Shown: one piece after another, positions 5,349-5,703 of the stretch
Layout: each line of letters opens with the position of its first letter
How positions within the stretch are numbered: position 1 is the stretch's first letter
Source of the DNA: CAMBDR01 sp046597185
GTDB taxonomy: Bacteria > Pseudomonadota > Gammaproteobacteria > Burkholderiales > Burkholderiaceae_D
DNA: 5,703 bases
NCBI GenBank assembly: GCA_046597185.1
Contig: JBKJLF010000375.1
Span: 1-5,703 of the forward strand
Direction of reading: 5' to 3'
Made by a program: the position numbers and the translations under genes
Notes under the pieces: model-generated
Databases searched by the model: none
Seen by the model: only the letters and a program-made list of their open reading frames with translations
Told to the model about the DNA's origin: nothing

Positions 5349-5703
5349 CACGCAATCAACATAATAATCACGCTGACCATTGACTTCGCGTTTTACCAGT
5401 CCATGCACATCGGTTTCAAAGCCGGGAAATTTTTCATTGAAGGCGCGCGCAAATTTCAAATAATCGACGATGGTTTTGTTAAAGCGTTCACCCGGAATCA
5501 ACAGTGGAATGCCAGGCGGGTAGGGCGTGAGTAAAATCGAGGTAATCCGCCCTTCCAGTTCATCAATGGCGACATGCTCGGTTTCGCGGTGCGCCATTTT
5601 GGCAAACGCATCGGATGGTTTCATGGCCGGGATCATGTCCGACAGATACATTTCCGTGGTCAGGCGCGCAATGACGCTGGCTTTGTAAAAATCGTGAATT
5701 TGC
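5340..5703 (-). CDS. Orn/Lys/Arg decarboxylase, PLP-dependent (C-terminal part; 5' end beyond window)
   Basis: The minus-strand frame is open from the right edge to TAA at 5342-5340, giving the last 120 residues. The frame continues upstream of the internal Met at 5651 without a stop (QIHDFYKASVIARLTTEMYL), so that Met is not the start. The sequence matches the C-terminal domain of group III basic amino acid decarboxylases, including RETEHVAIDELEGRI and the signature LTPYPPGIPLLIPGERF. These pyridoxal-phosphate enzymes decarboxylate arginine, lysine or ornithine to agmatine, cadaverine or putrescine, for polyamine supply or acid resistance. The PLP-binding lysine and most substrate determinants lie outside the window, so the substrate is undecided. 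The gene ends Val-Arg-Ile-stop inside a repeat array that duplicates these terminal codons. It probably forms a transcription unit with downstream kdoO. Confidence 0.9.
   Translation of the reverse strand, partial: QIHDFYKASVIARLTTEMYLSDMIPAMKPSDAFAKMAHRETEHVAIDELEGRITSILLTPYPPGIPLLIPGERFNKTIVDYLKFARAFNEKFPGFETDVHGLVKREVNGQRDYYVDCVRI

Noticed and set aside
5235..5534. Plus-strand open frame of 99 codons covering the repeat array
   Set aside because: It lies antisense to the decarboxylase and to the start of kdoO, has no recognisable domain, and contains a repeat-derived ALNALN stretch. It is a shadow of the real minus-strand genes.

Overview
The window reads as ordinary core chromosome of a Gram-negative betaproteobacterium, most likely Burkholderiales (Oxalobacteraceae-like). 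This is inferred from the families present (Kdo hydroxylase, long YihY, DUF2069, DUF4124, WrbA), from dense gene packing, and from a GC content that looks slightly above 50% by eye. The genus cannot be fixed from sequence alone. There are seven protein genes, two of them cut by the window edges. No tRNA, rRNA, insertion sequence, phage gene or CRISPR array was found.

Layout: (1) Positions 2903 to 1, minus strand, hold a tightly overlapping four-gene run: WrbA-type NAD(P)H:quinone oxidoreductase, a DUF2069 membrane protein, an FAD-linked 2-hydroxyacid dehydrogenase, and a secreted DUF4124 protein that runs off the left edge. Overlaps of 4, 14 and 17 bp imply one transcript with translational coupling. 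(2) Positions 2904-3004 are a 101-bp divergent promoter region. It has a consensus TATAAT immediately before the wrbA start codon and a near-perfect 10-bp inverted repeat covering that hexamer. (3) Positions 3005-4330, plus strand, encode a YihY-family inner-membrane protein with a long cytoplasmic C-terminal domain, followed by a probable terminator. (4) Positions 5703 to 4391, minus strand, hold the C-terminal part of an Orn/Lys/Arg decarboxylase (cut by the right edge) and then kdoO, the Fe(II)/2-oxoglutarate hydroxylase of the outer Kdo sugar of LPS. kdoO converges on the YihY gene.

Functionally, the wrbA run combines a quinone-reducing flavoprotein, a flavoprotein dehydrogenase that probably feeds electrons to a carrier, and two envelope proteins of unknown role; a redox or quinone link is inference. 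kdoO points to LPS core modification, and the decarboxylase to polyamine synthesis or acid resistance.

I found no evidence of a novel system. The items most worth checking are small-scale: a probable leaderless wrbA promoter inside a dyad, a tandem array that repeats the last codons and stop of the decarboxylase gene, and a 12-bp coding repeat in the DUF2069 gene.
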